From an uncultured Prevotellaceae bacterium (GTDB lineage Bacteria; Bacteroidota; Bacteroidia; Bacteroidales; Bacteroidaceae): 42,245 bases of DNA. The stretch lies in NCBI GenBank assembly GCA_900318885.1, contig ONMN01000049.1:1-42245 (forward strand), in the 5' to 3' direction. The notes below the pieces were generated by a model that was not told the origin of the DNA, made no database searches, and saw only the letters and a program-made list of their open reading frames with translations. The translations under genes and the position numbers were made by a program. Positions 1 through 9,332 of this stretch are shown one piece after another; position 1 is the stretch's first letter, and every line of letters starts with the position of its first letter.

Positions 1-144
1 ATATTTCCTATTCCTTAAAACCTATTCCTTTGTTCCTCGTTTTCGCGGTTATACTATGCAGAACTTCCTCGTGCACTAAGAAAAATTTTCTCCATAGCCT
101 TGCCGCAATTTTTAGACGCTTTTGTCCTTTTTGCATCTATGATG

Positions 145-176
145 CAAAGGTACGAATTTTTTCTGAATTATGCAAA
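145..176 (-). promoter_or_regulatory. Leftward Bacteroidota-type promoter
   Basis: Read on the minus strand, TTTG (173-176) is followed after exactly 20 bases by TACCTTTG (145-152), matching the Bacteroidota sigma-A consensus TTTG-N19-21-TAnnTTTG. It should start a leftward transcript near position 138 for a gene outside the window. Confidence 0.65.
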
Positions 177-230
177 AAAAAAAGCAATTATTTTTAGAAA
201 ATTTTCTCCGCGAGGTTACTCACTTACAAC

Positions 231-423
231 TTACTCACTTCGGACATCTGTATTCTGAGAATTTTCTAGGCAAAGAGTTTTATCTTATATATAATATATA
301 TATTATATATAAGATAATTATAATAATTACAAATTATCCTTTCCCTCTTATTATGTCATCCCTTTTCCCAACCTTATCCTATCCCTTCCGGAATCGAAAC
401 TCCTAAATGTCCGAAGTGAGTAA
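231..423. repeat. 17-bp perfect inverted repeat around an AT palindrome
   Basis: TTACTCACTTCGGACAT at 231-247 is repeated in perfect inverted form at 407-423. The arms continue into short direct repeats of the TTACTCACT type (216-240; 417-441). The 159-bp interior contains the 38-bp AT palindrome and no gene. Whether this is a protein-binding region, a mobile-element remnant or an RNA structure cannot be told from sequence alone. Confidence 0.7.
280..317. repeat. 38-bp perfect AT palindrome
   Basis: Bases 280-317 read the same on both strands and are almost purely A and T; the only C/G bases sit near the two ends (TATCTTATAT at 281-290 mirrored by ATATAAGATA at 307-316). It could extrude as a cruciform, act as a bidirectional transcription end, or bind a dimeric protein. 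It lies between the leftward promoter and the SusC operon promoter. Confidence 0.75.
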
Positions 424-572
424 CTGAGTAAGTGAGTAAGTTCGGTCTACCTGCAAGGTGCGGCTGATGAAGGGGTAGGCGAGTCCACCTATGCTTTACA
501 GTTGTCAAATTGACACGTAAACGTTTGCAAAAAAATATTAAAGAAATATATTCGTAATTGAATAATTTTGTG

Positions 573-580
573 TACCTTTG
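573..580 (+). promoter_or_regulatory. -7 element of the SusC operon promoter
   Basis: TACCTTTG at 573-580 matches the TAnnTTTG -7 consensus and lies 48 bases before the SusC start. No TTTG is found at the proper upstream spacing (the bases at 548-553 are AT-rich but not TTTG). A weak -33 element fits a promoter that needs an activator, as is usual for polysaccharide utilisation loci; no regulator gene is present in this window. Confidence 0.55.
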
Positions 581-627
581 CACCCAGAAATATTTCTTAT
601 TTATTAATTTTTTAAAACTACTAATGT

Positions 628-3600
628 ATGTCTGTTAAAATGAAGACTATCTTTCGAACGACACTTCTAATGTGTCTGCTCTTGGTGTGTGGTCAGGCTA
701 TGGCTCAGACAACCGCTAAGGGTACGGTTACGGACGCGACGGGAGAACCCATCATCGGCGCAACCGTAGTTGAGAAGGGTAATGCCAAGAATGCAGCAGT
801 TACCGACTTCGACGGAAACTTCACCTTGAAGCTCCAGAAATCGAAGACTGTCGTGATCTCCTACATCGGTATGGTCACGCAGGAAGTTACTGCTACGGAT
901 GGCGACCTGAAAATCACGTTGCAGGACGACAATGCTTCGCTGGAAGAGGTGGTTGTCGTAGGTTACACCAGTAAGGCTCGTAAGGACCTGACCGGTTCGG
1001 TCGGTTCTGTCAGTGGTGCCAAACTGGCAGTAGTGCCTGTGTCATCAGCCGCTGAGGCCCTGACCGGTAAGATTGCCGGTGTGCAGGTAACGACCACCGA
1101 CGGTCAGCCTGGTGCCGACATCAACATCCGCGTGCGTGGTGCAACGTCAGTGACGGGTTCCAATGAGCCATTGTACATCGTCGATGGTTTCCAGGTGCCA
1201 AACATCAACGATATTCCTCCTTCGGATATCGCCTCGATTGACGTATTGAAGGATGCCTCTCTGACCGCCATCTATGGTGCGAAGGGTGGTAACGGTGTTG
1301 TCATCGTGACCACGAAGAGCGCCAAGGAGGGTAAGGTTCAGGTGACGTTCAACGGCCGTCTGAGTGTTTCGTCACTGGCACGTTCGTTGAAGCTGATGAA
1401 TACCGGTCAGTTTGTTGACCTGATGTACGACCGCGCCTCGAGTAACGGTGGTGGTGCCCGCGACGGCTGGCAGAAGGCTTTCCGTGGCGACTTCGGTAAC
1501 CCGAAGGACAACGCGCTGTACTACAACCGCGAGACCAGCGACTGGCAGGACGAGGTGTTGGGTAACCACCCAATGAGCTATCAGGCTAACGTCACCATAG
1601 GCGGTGGTAGTGAGTCGACCAAGTTCAACCTCTCGCTGACACAGTCGGAGGACAAGGGTATCATCCTTGGCTCTGGCGTACGCCGTACGAATATCAACTT
1701 CAAGTTAAACACAAAGATTACCAAGAACTTGGAGCTGACCTACAACCCGAAGTTCACCTATCGTCGTGACGAGGGTGCCGGTGGTGCCAATATCGGTTCC
1801 GGTGGTCTGGTCGACCGCGTTCTGCGCTACCAGCCTACAGCCGGTCTGCGTTCGTGGGGTAACTACTCCATCATGGAGAATGCTGCCGATGCCGAGCGCT
1901 TCAACCTGACGAACCCCGTCACCGACATCAACACCAATACGCAGAAGAAGCATGGCTATACGATGAGCCAGCAGTTCGCCCTGAAGTGGACGCCCATCAA
2001 GGGTCTTGTGCTGCGTTCAGAAGGTAACTACAATATCACGTTCCGCGACACTCAGCGCTACTGGGGTTGGCTGACCTCTACCGGTCAGAGTGCCGTTCAC
2101 CAGCAGAAGCCCGTGGCTGCGTTGACCAACCGCACCACTCAGTCGTACACTTGGACGAATACCGCCAGCTACGACATGACCATCAAGGACTCACACAACC
2201 TGTCGTTCCTGTTGGGTCAGGAAATCTACAACACCCAGTATAAGGAGGACAAGCAGACCGCTCACCTCTTTGATATCGGTATTGACGCAGAGACCGCCAT
2301 CAATAACATGGCACTCGGTGAGCCCTACGCTCAGGATACCTATACGCTGCGTTCGTCGTCAAACCGCACCGCATCGTTCTTCGGACAGGTGTCGTACAAC
2401 TACGAGCACAGATATCTGCTGTCAGCTACGTTCCGTGCCGACGGTAGCTCGAAGTTTGCTCCCGGTCACCAGTGGGGTTACTTCCCCTCTGTCAGTGGTG
2501 CTTGGGTTATCAATCAGGAGAAGTTCCTGAAGGACGTGAAATGGATTGACCAGTTGAAGCTCCGTGTAGCTTTCGGTCTGGCAGGTAACAATGCCATTGG
2601 CGACGACCTGTGGCGTTTCCTCTATACGACCAACAATGCCGGCGGTCCTGAGTTTGCCTCGACGACAACGGCCAATGGTGAGCTGTATTATAGCACCCCA
2701 GGCAAATATCCTAACAAGGAAATCAAGTGGGAGACAACTGTCACCCGTAACGTTGCTATGGATATCTCGTTGTTCGGCGGTCGCCTGAGCATCACGCCTG
2801 AGTTCTATTGGAACACCACCCGCGACCTGCTTTACGAGTCACCCATTCCCAGCGTGACCGGTTATACCAAACAGCAGCAGAACATCGGTAAGGTGCAGAA
2901 CAACGGTTGGGAGTTGACCATCAACGGTGACATCCTTCGCGGTAAGGACTATGTGCTGAGTGCCAACGTCACTCTCGGTCACAACAAGATGACCGTCAAG
3001 GAACTGAACGCTACCGACACACGTATCTATAATAAAGCCGGTGCATGGTCGTCAAGCGACCAGAACGACTACCTGTTGGAGGTTGGCGGTGAGGTCGGCC
3101 TGATGTACGGTTACGTTTATGACGGCCTGTACACTTGGGACGAGTTCCTCTATCCGACAACATCGACCTATGCTGCCAATCCTAAGGGCAAGGGTGTTGT
3201 CAACGGCATCCTCATTGGCGGTACCATCACTGACGGTTATGAGGGTAACTCAGGCAATGGCGTGCTGGCAGGTTCACACTCTGGCTACAGCACCATGCCT
3301 GGCAAGATCAAGATCAAGGACCTGAACGGTGACGGACAGATTGACATCAACGACAAGACCGTCATCGGACGCACCACGCCGAAGTGGCAGGGCGGTTTCG
3401 GTCTGAGCGGTCAGTGGAAGGATTTCGACTTCGTAGCCAACTTCACCTATATGCTTGACTTCGATGTCTATAATGCTACTGGTTATGCACTGTCAAGTAT
3501 GTCGGGCAGTCAGAACAGCTTTACCAATGTCTATGCTAAGTTTGCTGACGGACGCTGGCGCTACTCGGCTCCTGACGGTTATACCGACCTGAGCGGACAT

Positions 3601-3981
3601 AACATCACTGGTGAGTCGCTGTATAAGAACGGTAACCTCGACGGTATGCCTGGCTTGTATAAGGCTATGAATGCCAACGCCAACAAGTGGAATCCCGCCG
3701 ACCTCGTGACGAACGCCATGATCGACTGCTTCGTAGAGGACGGTTCGTTCATTCGTTGCTCTGACGTGACTATCGGCTATACCCTGCCGAAGAGCCTCTC
3801 TAAGAAGATTTATTTAAATAAGGTTCGCGCGTATGTATCGGCTTCCAACCTCTTTATCCTGACCAAGTATTCAGGCTATGATCCTGAGGTTGACGTACAG
3901 TCGGGTCTGACTCCTTCTATGGACTACAACCGCTATCCGCGTGCACGCACATTCTCTTTCGGTCTTAACGTCACATTCTAA
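628..3981 (+). CDS. SusC/RagA-family TonB-linked outer membrane protein
   Basis: This 1117-aa protein is an outer-membrane TonB-dependent transporter of the SusC type, expected to import oligosaccharides with its SusD partner. A signal peptide ends near residue 26 (AMAQ). A carboxypeptidase-D-regulatory-like domain follows (about 28-100: GTVTDATGEPIIGATV), then the LEEVVVVGY TonB-box-like stretch, the plug domain (PLYIVDGFQVPNINDIPPSDI) and a long beta-barrel ending in Phe, the usual last residue for barrel insertion. ATG 640 (MKTIFRTT) is an alternative start that would give a more typical signal peptide. It is the first gene of a pectin-type locus: SusD follows after 33 bases and a pectate lyase lies downstream. 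The substrate is inferred from that context only. Confidence 0.95.
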   Translation: MSVKMKTIFRTTLLMCLLLVCGQAMAQTTAKGTVTDATGEPIIGATVVEKGNAKNAAVTDFDGNFTLKLQKSKTVVISYIGMVTQEVTATDGDLKITLQDDNASLEEVVVVGYTSKARKDLTGSVGSVSGAKLAVVPVSSAAEALTGKIAGVQVTTTDGQPGADINIRVRGATSVTGSNEPLYIVDGFQVPNINDIPPSDIASIDVLKDASLTAIYGAKGGNGVVIVTTKSAKEGKVQVTFNGRLSVSSLARSLKLMNTGQFVDLMYDRASSNGGGARDGWQKAFRGDFGNPKDNALYYNRETSDWQDEVLGNHPMSYQANVTIGGGSESTKFNLSLTQSEDKGIILGSGVRRTNINFKLNTKITKNLELTYNPKFTYRRDEGAGGANIGSGGLVDRVLRYQPTAGLRSWGNYSIMENAADAERFNLTNPVTDINTNTQKKHGYTMSQQFALKWTPIKGLVLRSEGNYNITFRDTQRYWGWLTSTGQSAVHQQKPVAALTNRTTQSYTWTNTASYDMTIKDSHNLSFLLGQEIYNTQYKEDKQTAHLFDIGIDAETAINNMALGEPYAQDTYTLRSSSNRTASFFGQVSYNYEHRYLLSATFRADGSSKFAPGHQWGYFPSVSGAWVINQEKFLKDVKWIDQLKLRVAFGLAGNNAIGDDLWRFLYTTNNAGGPEFASTTTANGELYYSTPGKYPNKEIKWETTVTRNVAMDISLFGGRLSITPEFYWNTTRDLLYESPIPSVTGYTKQQQNIGKVQNNGWELTINGDILRGKDYVLSANVTLGHNKMTVKELNATDTRIYNKAGAWSSSDQNDYLLEVGGEVGLMYGYVYDGLYTWDEFLYPTTSTYAANPKGKGVVNGILIGGTITDGYEGNSGNGVLAGSHSGYSTMPGKIKIKDLNGDGQIDINDKTVIGRTTPKWQGGFGLSGQWKDFDFVANFTYMLDFDVYNATGYALSSMSGSQNSFTNVYAKFADGRWRYSAPDGYTDLSGHNITGESLYKNGNLDGMPGLYKAMNANANKWNPADLVTNAMIDCFVEDGSFIRCSDVTIGYTLPKSLSKKIYLNKVRAYVSASNLFILTKYSGYDPEVDVQSGLTPSMDYNRYPRARTFSFGLNVTF

Positions 3982-4014
3982 ACCACGAATTAAACGAATT
4001 AAACGAATATAAAT

Positions 4015-6165
4015 ATGAAACTTAATAAGATATTTATCAGTGGACTGGCCATGCTGGCGTTGACATCGTGCAACGACTACCTGGAGGTGGACCCTGCTAC
4101 CAATGCAGCTACCACGGAACTGGTGTTCGGCTCTGAGGGTGAGACGCGCACAGCACTGTATGGCGTCTATGCAAAGGTGTGCTCCGACGGTCTGTTCGGC
4201 AACACCCTTTACAGTACTTTCCAATTGAACAGCGACGTTGACTTCTATGCCAACGGCAACGAAGCAGCTGCAGGTAACCAGCCTCGTCGTTTCGACGTGC
4301 GTTCGGATGCCAGCAACGTAGAGTCGCTGTGGAACAATCTCTACTCCGCTGTCGAAACGGCCAACGAGTTCATCTACAACCTGCAGAACAGCAGCATCTA
4401 TTTAGAAGAAACAGAGGAGGCTGCCCAGGAGGCTGCCGACGGTAGCGTTACAACCATTCAGGTGCCGAAGGTGACTATGCTGACCCAGATGATGGGTGAA
4501 GCCAAGGTGATGCGTGCTATGTTCTATCATGAGCTGATCAGCTACTGGGGCGACGTTCCCTTCACGTTGAAGGGTACTTACGAGACCGACGATTTCGTTC
4601 CTCCCATTACTCCCCGTCAGACCATTAGCGACGAGCTGATTGCCGACCTGATGTATGCTGCCGAGTATATGTACTCTGACAAGGACTCGCACATTGCTGC
4701 TCCTGAGCGTATCTCGCAGGAGGCTGCCTACGCCATGATTGCCCGTCTGGCACTGCAGGCTGGCGGTTACTCGCTGAACCACGCTGAGGGTGAAACCAAG
4801 AGTTACTCAATGACTCGCCCCGGCAACTACAAAGAGTATTATAAGATTGCCCGTGACTATACGAAGAAGATTATCGACGCCGGTGGTCACTCGCTGAACA
4901 AGAGTTTCCGCGATGTGTTCATCGACGAGTGTAACTTCGTGGCTACCTCAGGCGACGACCCCATCTTCGAGATTCCCTTTGCCAAGGCCAACAACAGTAA
5001 CTGGGGCTACGCTCAGGGACCCACCAATGGCGTGGATGCCACCGATGCTACCGACTACTCAAACTCTGTATGGGGTAAGACTGACGGCGGTGTGCGCACC
5101 AGCGCATTCTATCGCTATAGCTTCAACGACAAGGACCTGCGCCGCGACTATATTGACGGTATCTGGTACTATTCTAACCAGGGTCTGCCCACCCTGCGTT
5201 CCAACGACTACACCATTCACAACAACAAGTGGTCGAAGCTGTGGAATAGCAATGGTTTGGGTAAGAGCACAACCTCCGGTACCGGTATTAACTTCGCTTA
5301 CATCCGCTATGCCGACGTGCTGCTGATGTTTGCTGAGGCTGACAATGAAGTCAACAACGGTCCGACAGCTGAGGCCCAGGAGGCTCTGAAGACTGTTCGC
5401 AAGCGTGCTTTTGCCGCTGCAGATCAGGCTGAGATGGTTGACGCTTACGTAGCTGCTGCCAGCACGAAGGAGGATTTCCTGAAGCTGGTGCTCGACGAGC
5501 GCAAGTGGGAATTTGCCGGTGAGAACATGCGTTGGAAGGACCTCGTCCGTAACAACATGTATGCCGAGAAGGTATTCTTCACCTTCCTCGACTATTATGC
5601 AATGACAGAGGCTATGGCCGGAACGTCTGCATACATCGATATGGTAGAAGCCTACGACGGATTCCCCTATCAGGAGAAATTCGTTTCCAGCATGTATTGT
5701 ATCTATGTGAAGAACTATGTCGATCCGGATTTCCCCAACCGTGGCGTCTATATGTTCTACGTTGCCAACAGGTATGACGGTTCGTTCAAGAATCCGACGG
5801 GAACGGCTCCTGCCAAGTACTTCGACAACAATGAGTTGGACTTCGATCCTGTATCTGCGAAGACTATTACCGGTCTTTCTACCGCCAGCAATACGATTGG
5901 CTGGACGGTTGCAAATGTCAGCTGGTCGAACGACGACGGTACTCCCAAGAACCAGATTGTCTATTCACTCTATGGCTACATCCGTACTGACCAGGGTGGT
6001 AACATCGTTGTTGTAGATAACGGTACAGCCCAGAAGTTCAACATCAATCCCGACAATGCCCAGGACAATATTAAACGTCTGCCGGCAGTACGCTATCTCC
6101 TGCCAATCCCAGAGGAGGCTATTGCACGTTCAGGTAATGTCTATAAGAACTACTATGGATTCTAA
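4015..6165 (+). CDS. SusD/RagB-family nutrient-binding outer membrane lipoprotein
   Basis: This 716-aa surface lipoprotein is the glycan-binding partner that caps the SusC transporter. A lipoprotein signal ends at Cys19 (LALTSC), followed by NDYLEVDP, the classical SusD N-terminus. The middle carries SusD-family features: an all-helical TPR-like region (about 30-250), the RYADVLLMFAEADNEV motif, and a C-terminal RLPAVRYLLPIPEEAI block that matches the family ending. At 716 aa it is longer than most SusD proteins (often 500-650 aa), with extra sequence in the C-terminal third (about 540-680). The gene sits 33 bases after the SusC stop, clearly in one operon. Confidence 0.95.
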   Translation: MKLNKIFISGLAMLALTSCNDYLEVDPATNAATTELVFGSEGETRTALYGVYAKVCSDGLFGNTLYSTFQLNSDVDFYANGNEAAAGNQPRRFDVRSDASNVESLWNNLYSAVETANEFIYNLQNSSIYLEETEEAAQEAADGSVTTIQVPKVTMLTQMMGEAKVMRAMFYHELISYWGDVPFTLKGTYETDDFVPPITPRQTISDELIADLMYAAEYMYSDKDSHIAAPERISQEAAYAMIARLALQAGGYSLNHAEGETKSYSMTRPGNYKEYYKIARDYTKKIIDAGGHSLNKSFRDVFIDECNFVATSGDDPIFEIPFAKANNSNWGYAQGPTNGVDATDATDYSNSVWGKTDGGVRTSAFYRYSFNDKDLRRDYIDGIWYYSNQGLPTLRSNDYTIHNNKWSKLWNSNGLGKSTTSGTGINFAYIRYADVLLMFAEADNEVNNGPTAEAQEALKTVRKRAFAAADQAEMVDAYVAAASTKEDFLKLVLDERKWEFAGENMRWKDLVRNNMYAEKVFFTFLDYYAMTEAMAGTSAYIDMVEAYDGFPYQEKFVSSMYCIYVKNYVDPDFPNRGVYMFYVANRYDGSFKNPTGTAPAKYFDNNELDFDPVSAKTITGLSTASNTIGWTVANVSWSNDDGTPKNQIVYSLYGYIRTDQGGNIVVVDNGTAQKFNINPDNAQDNIKRLPAVRYLLPIPEEAIARSGNVYKNYYGF

Positions 6166-6201
6166 GAGAATTGATAATTGATAATTGAGAAATATAAGAT
6201 T

Positions 6202-8577
6202 ATGAAAAAGATATTATTATATTCGCTGATGCTCTTTATGGCATTGTCTGTCGAATCCTGTAAGGATGACAACAACGTAACAGTACCTGAGAGTGCTGAC
6301 GGACGTCTGTTCCGTACGATGTTCCGTAAGGACGACAATACCAACAAGGGCTCCAACGACCCGTATAATAGCGTCATTACTGACTATAATACGGCCAACC
6401 TGTATTGGTATCTTGTGGATGGCGCTGCAGGTTATGAGATTGAGTGGACGACACCTCATGCCTTCGTAGCCAATGGTGAGGACGCTTGGGAAGAGACTGA
6501 GAATAATGTGGACGGCAAGTTCCTCGAAGGTCACGTCGTCGTGGCTGATCCTGACCGCTACAATCTTATCATCAAGAACCTGACCTACCAGAGCAGCTAC
6601 CGCTTCTGCATCCGTGCCCTGAATTCGTTCAATCCCAGTGGTTATCAGCTGTGGAAAGGCGAGGCAGGTGTCTACGACGTGTTGAACTCCGGTGATGCCG
6701 CTTGGAAGACTGACCCGAAGAACTCTTCATGGTATGGTCGTGGTAACCTGCGCGAGTGGGCTGACTACTTCCAGTTGGAGACCGCTGCCCGTGACTGGGT
6801 GCCCTTCGTCATCCAGGTGTCTGACATTACGAAGACCTCTATGAAGCTGACGCTGAACCGCAACATCTCTTCATATAAGGATGATGAGAAGGCGAAGTTC
6901 CGTGAGTACTGGCACTTCAAGGATGCGGAGCAGAACATCCTCTGCGTGGACTTCCTGACCATCGAGGCCAATGCCTCTACGCCTAACGCTACTGTTCCTG
7001 CACAGTTTGCGAGGTACGAAATTCCTGAGTCTGCTTGGAACGAGAATGGTATTGCTGAGATTGTGGTCGAGGGTCTCTCTGAGAACTCTGCCTACAACAT
7101 CAATGCATGGGATAAGCAGATTCCACTGGCTATCGACGCTGTCTTCAACACGACGATGAAGCGCACCAAGGGTACTCCCGCCGATCCTATCATCATCAAG
7201 CATGAGGTCTGGGAGAAAGATACCATGGGTACTGATCCTGCTACATGGAACATCTACGATATCTCGCAGTATAAGGCTTGTAAGATTGACAAGGTGCTGG
7301 ATGACTATTGCGCAAGCAGCGTAACAGCTGAGAACCAGGTATTCTATCTGGAAGGTGGCAAGACCTACTTCGTCAGTTCGAACGTACAGGTGTATAAGGG
7401 CTTTACTCTGACAACCAATCCTGCCGACCTCGCAGCCGGTAAGGGCCGTGCTAAGTTCTACCTGAGCGGTATGACCAAGACTGGTACTTCTGTCAACACC
7501 TGTAACTTCATGCTCGGACGTCAGCCGGTAGCTGGTGAAAATGCCTCTATCACGCTCGACATCGACTCTGTCCGCTTCATGGAACTCGACGTCAACGTGC
7601 CGATGGCTACCAACTACGGACACGCTCAGGAGGGTATCGGCAATGCCGTCGGTAACTACTTCATGAACATGTACTCCAACGGTATGGGTATCAACGTTAC
7701 CACGCTGGAGTGGCGTAACTGCTCGTTCCAGGGACTCATCCGCGGATTCTTCCGTATCCAGGGCTCTAACGACTTCTACATCCAGCACATTCGTATGGTA
7801 GGCTGCGACTTCTACAATTGCGGATACTACGCACAGACGGCAGGTGACTACGCCTACATCTTCGCCGATCATGGAGGCAAGGTCAAATCGAACATCCTGC
7901 AGGATGTCGAGGTCAGCGAGTGTGTGTTCTACAACAACCCGAAGCGTTCAGTCATTACAGACAACAACAAGAACAATGTATGGGACGAGAGTGTACGCTG
8001 GAAGATTGACGTACACCACAACACCTTCGTCAACTTCTGTACCGTTGCCAACAACCCGATTCTGAACACCCGCTACAATCCTGGTGGTTCTGTACTCGGA
8101 TTCCACGACAACGTCATCATCCTCACAAAGAATGCTGCTGACGTTAATCGTCAGATGAGTTCTGCTGGCTGGGATACCCGCGAGATTCAGGGCGGTGACG
8201 GTTCTGGAACAGTGACCTTCAATATCTACAACAACTGGACCACCAACGATGAGGAATACTTGAGCAATGGTCAACCGTTCGCTGCCAATGCGCTCAACGG
8301 AACATCGAATGCTCCTGGTAAGTTTATCAAGGGTGGTGAGGGTATCTATCCTTGGGGTACCGACGAACTCACCGTACATCTGGATGAGACACTGCGTGCT
8401 ACCGACCTGATGGAGAGTCCGAATCCGAAGTACTTCATCGGTGAGACTCCTACTGGCAACGACTTCCATACTGATAATGGTATCGAGGGCCTCTACTATA
8501 AGCAGAATGCTCAGGTGCAGAACTCTCCTATCTATAAGAGTGGTGCTGGTTGTCAGCGTCTGTTGAAAGGCAAATGA
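6202..8577 (+). CDS. DUF5123/DUF4957-like surface lipoprotein of a pectin locus
   Basis: This is a 791-aa lipoprotein: MKKILLYSLMLFMALSVES then Cys20. I chose ATG 6202 because it starts directly with the signal peptide; ATG 6178 would add eight residues encoded by a spacer repeat. Residues about 45-130 look like a fibronectin-III-type fold (TANLYWYLVDGAAGYEIEW). The second half has short repeated turns with Asn/Asp/Gly (for example FHDNVIIL, EVSECVFYNN), as expected of a right-handed parallel beta-helix. Such proteins follow SusD in pectin loci and are thought to bind or cleave pectin at the cell surface; an enzyme activity is not shown here. The DUF names are from memory of the family, not a search. 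Confidence 0.75.
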   Translation: MKKILLYSLMLFMALSVESCKDDNNVTVPESADGRLFRTMFRKDDNTNKGSNDPYNSVITDYNTANLYWYLVDGAAGYEIEWTTPHAFVANGEDAWEETENNVDGKFLEGHVVVADPDRYNLIIKNLTYQSSYRFCIRALNSFNPSGYQLWKGEAGVYDVLNSGDAAWKTDPKNSSWYGRGNLREWADYFQLETAARDWVPFVIQVSDITKTSMKLTLNRNISSYKDDEKAKFREYWHFKDAEQNILCVDFLTIEANASTPNATVPAQFARYEIPESAWNENGIAEIVVEGLSENSAYNINAWDKQIPLAIDAVFNTTMKRTKGTPADPIIIKHEVWEKDTMGTDPATWNIYDISQYKACKIDKVLDDYCASSVTAENQVFYLEGGKTYFVSSNVQVYKGFTLTTNPADLAAGKGRAKFYLSGMTKTGTSVNTCNFMLGRQPVAGENASITLDIDSVRFMELDVNVPMATNYGHAQEGIGNAVGNYFMNMYSNGMGINVTTLEWRNCSFQGLIRGFFRIQGSNDFYIQHIRMVGCDFYNCGYYAQTAGDYAYIFADHGGKVKSNILQDVEVSECVFYNNPKRSVITDNNKNNVWDESVRWKIDVHHNTFVNFCTVANNPILNTRYNPGGSVLGFHDNVIILTKNAADVNRQMSSAGWDTREIQGGDGSGTVTFNIYNNWTTNDEEYLSNGQPFAANALNGTSNAPGKFIKGGEGIYPWGTDELTVHLDETLRATDLMESPNPKYFIGETPTGNDFHTDNGIEGLYYKQNAQVQNSPIYKSGAGCQRLLKGK

Positions 8578-8610
8578 TAATTGATAATTGAAAATTGACA
8601 ATTGAAAATT
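8575..8610. repeat. TGATAATTG-type spacer repeat
   Basis: The gap between the two lipoprotein genes is built from short repeats of TGATAATTG / TGAAAATTG / TGACAATTG. A shorter version fills the gap after the SusD gene (6170-6190), and both end in the same ATAAGATTATG start context. Related spacer repeats are common between genes in Prevotella and Bacteroides. They seem to be intergenic filler with no known function. Confidence 0.6.
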
Positions 8611-8618
8611 ATAAGATT

Positions 8619-9107
8619 ATGAAGATTTATAAATATGTAACTGTACTCCTGGCTGTGCTCGCTATGTCGGCAACGTTCTTCAGCTGCGACCGTGACAAAG
8701 AAATCACTGGAGACCCAATGGCTGACCACACCCAGGGCGACAAGCAGGACTATTGGATTGACTTCACGCTGAGCAATCCCGGCTCGCTGAGCCAAGCAGC
8801 TCAGGCTCGTTTCGTGGAACTGAAGGATACGGTCATCTATGGTGAGAAGCTCATCAAGGTCATCGAACATCCCATCTACGAGTCGCTGGATTACGTCATG
8901 AAGAACTTCAATGCAGTCGCTGCATTGCCTGCAGATCAGAACGACATCGTCCAGAAGGTGATGAAGCCCACGTCTGCCTTTGACGGCATCCTGGACAAGA
9001 CCGGTGCCATCAAGAAGGACTTTGTGGTGACTATGACTTTGTCGAAGGACAGCATGCGTACCGTTCTGGCCACATATGATTGGAAGGCCGCAGAAGTGCT
9101 GAATTGA
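8619..9107 (+). CDS. Small lipoprotein of the pectin locus, unknown function
   Basis: This 162-aa protein has a lipoprotein signal ending at Cys23 (MSATFFSC), so it is probably anchored in the outer membrane. I chose ATG 8619 over the TTG at 8595, which lies in spacer repeats and would precede the signal peptide. The mature part (about 140 aa) is rich in Asp, Lys and hydrophobic residues, has no cysteine after the lipid anchor and shows no motif I recognise. It is the last gene of the SusC operon, being followed 22 bases later by a strong terminator, so it probably assists surface binding of the same glycan. Confidence 0.7.
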   Translation: MKIYKYVTVLLAVLAMSATFFSCDRDKEITGDPMADHTQGDKQDYWIDFTLSNPGSLSQAAQARFVELKDTVIYGEKLIKVIEHPIYESLDYVMKNFNAVAALPADQNDIVQKVMKPTSAFDGILDKTGAIKKDFVVTMTLSKDSMRTVLATYDWKAAEVLN

Positions 9108-9129
9108 CACAAACCTCTTATACTAACAA

Positions 9130-9170
9130 AAATCCAGCCGAGTTCATCAATTCGGCTGGATTTGTTTTTA
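9130..9170 (+). terminator. Intrinsic terminator of the SusC operon
   Basis: AAATCCAGCCGA (9130-9141) pairs perfectly with TCGGCTGGATTT (9152-9163) around a 10-base loop, followed by a T-rich tract (GTTTTTA). It closes the four-gene operon that starts with SusC. Confidence 0.9.
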
Positions 9171-9227
9171 TCACAGCCCGTCCACGTAAACCTTTTCGTG
9201 CGTTTTGTTGAGAAATAGGCGAAAATG

Positions 9228-9259
9228 TTTGGCTGTTTCGAAGAAATATCGTAATTTTG
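9228..9259 (+). promoter_or_regulatory. Promoter of the small secreted protein
   Basis: TTTG at 9228-9231, a 20-base spacer and TAATTTTG at 9252-9259 match the Bacteroidota consensus fully. The start site should be near 9265, giving a leader of about 68 bases before ATG 9333. Confidence 0.75.
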
Positions 9260-9332
9260 CATCGATTTTGGACTCAAAAGATAATGATAATATATTTTTT
9301 TACTAACATTTTTAAACAAAACTAACAAGCGT

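Larger units (their letters stand above)
1..627. other. Gene-free region left of the SusC gene
   Basis: No convincing gene is seen here. The left ~138 bases are probably the 5' leader of a leftward gene lying outside the window, because a good leftward promoter sits at 145-176. The rest is very AT-rich and holds a 38-bp AT palindrome and a 17-bp inverted repeat, listed separately, then the promoter of the SusC operon. A 78-codon open frame at 170-406 is low complexity and runs through the palindrome, so it is not called. Confidence 0.6.

Noticed and set aside
6871-7872. Long open frame on the minus strand (333 codons)
   Set aside because: It lies fully inside the DUF5123-like lipoprotein gene, has no signal or recognisable motif and no promoter, and its composition is that of an antisense shadow.
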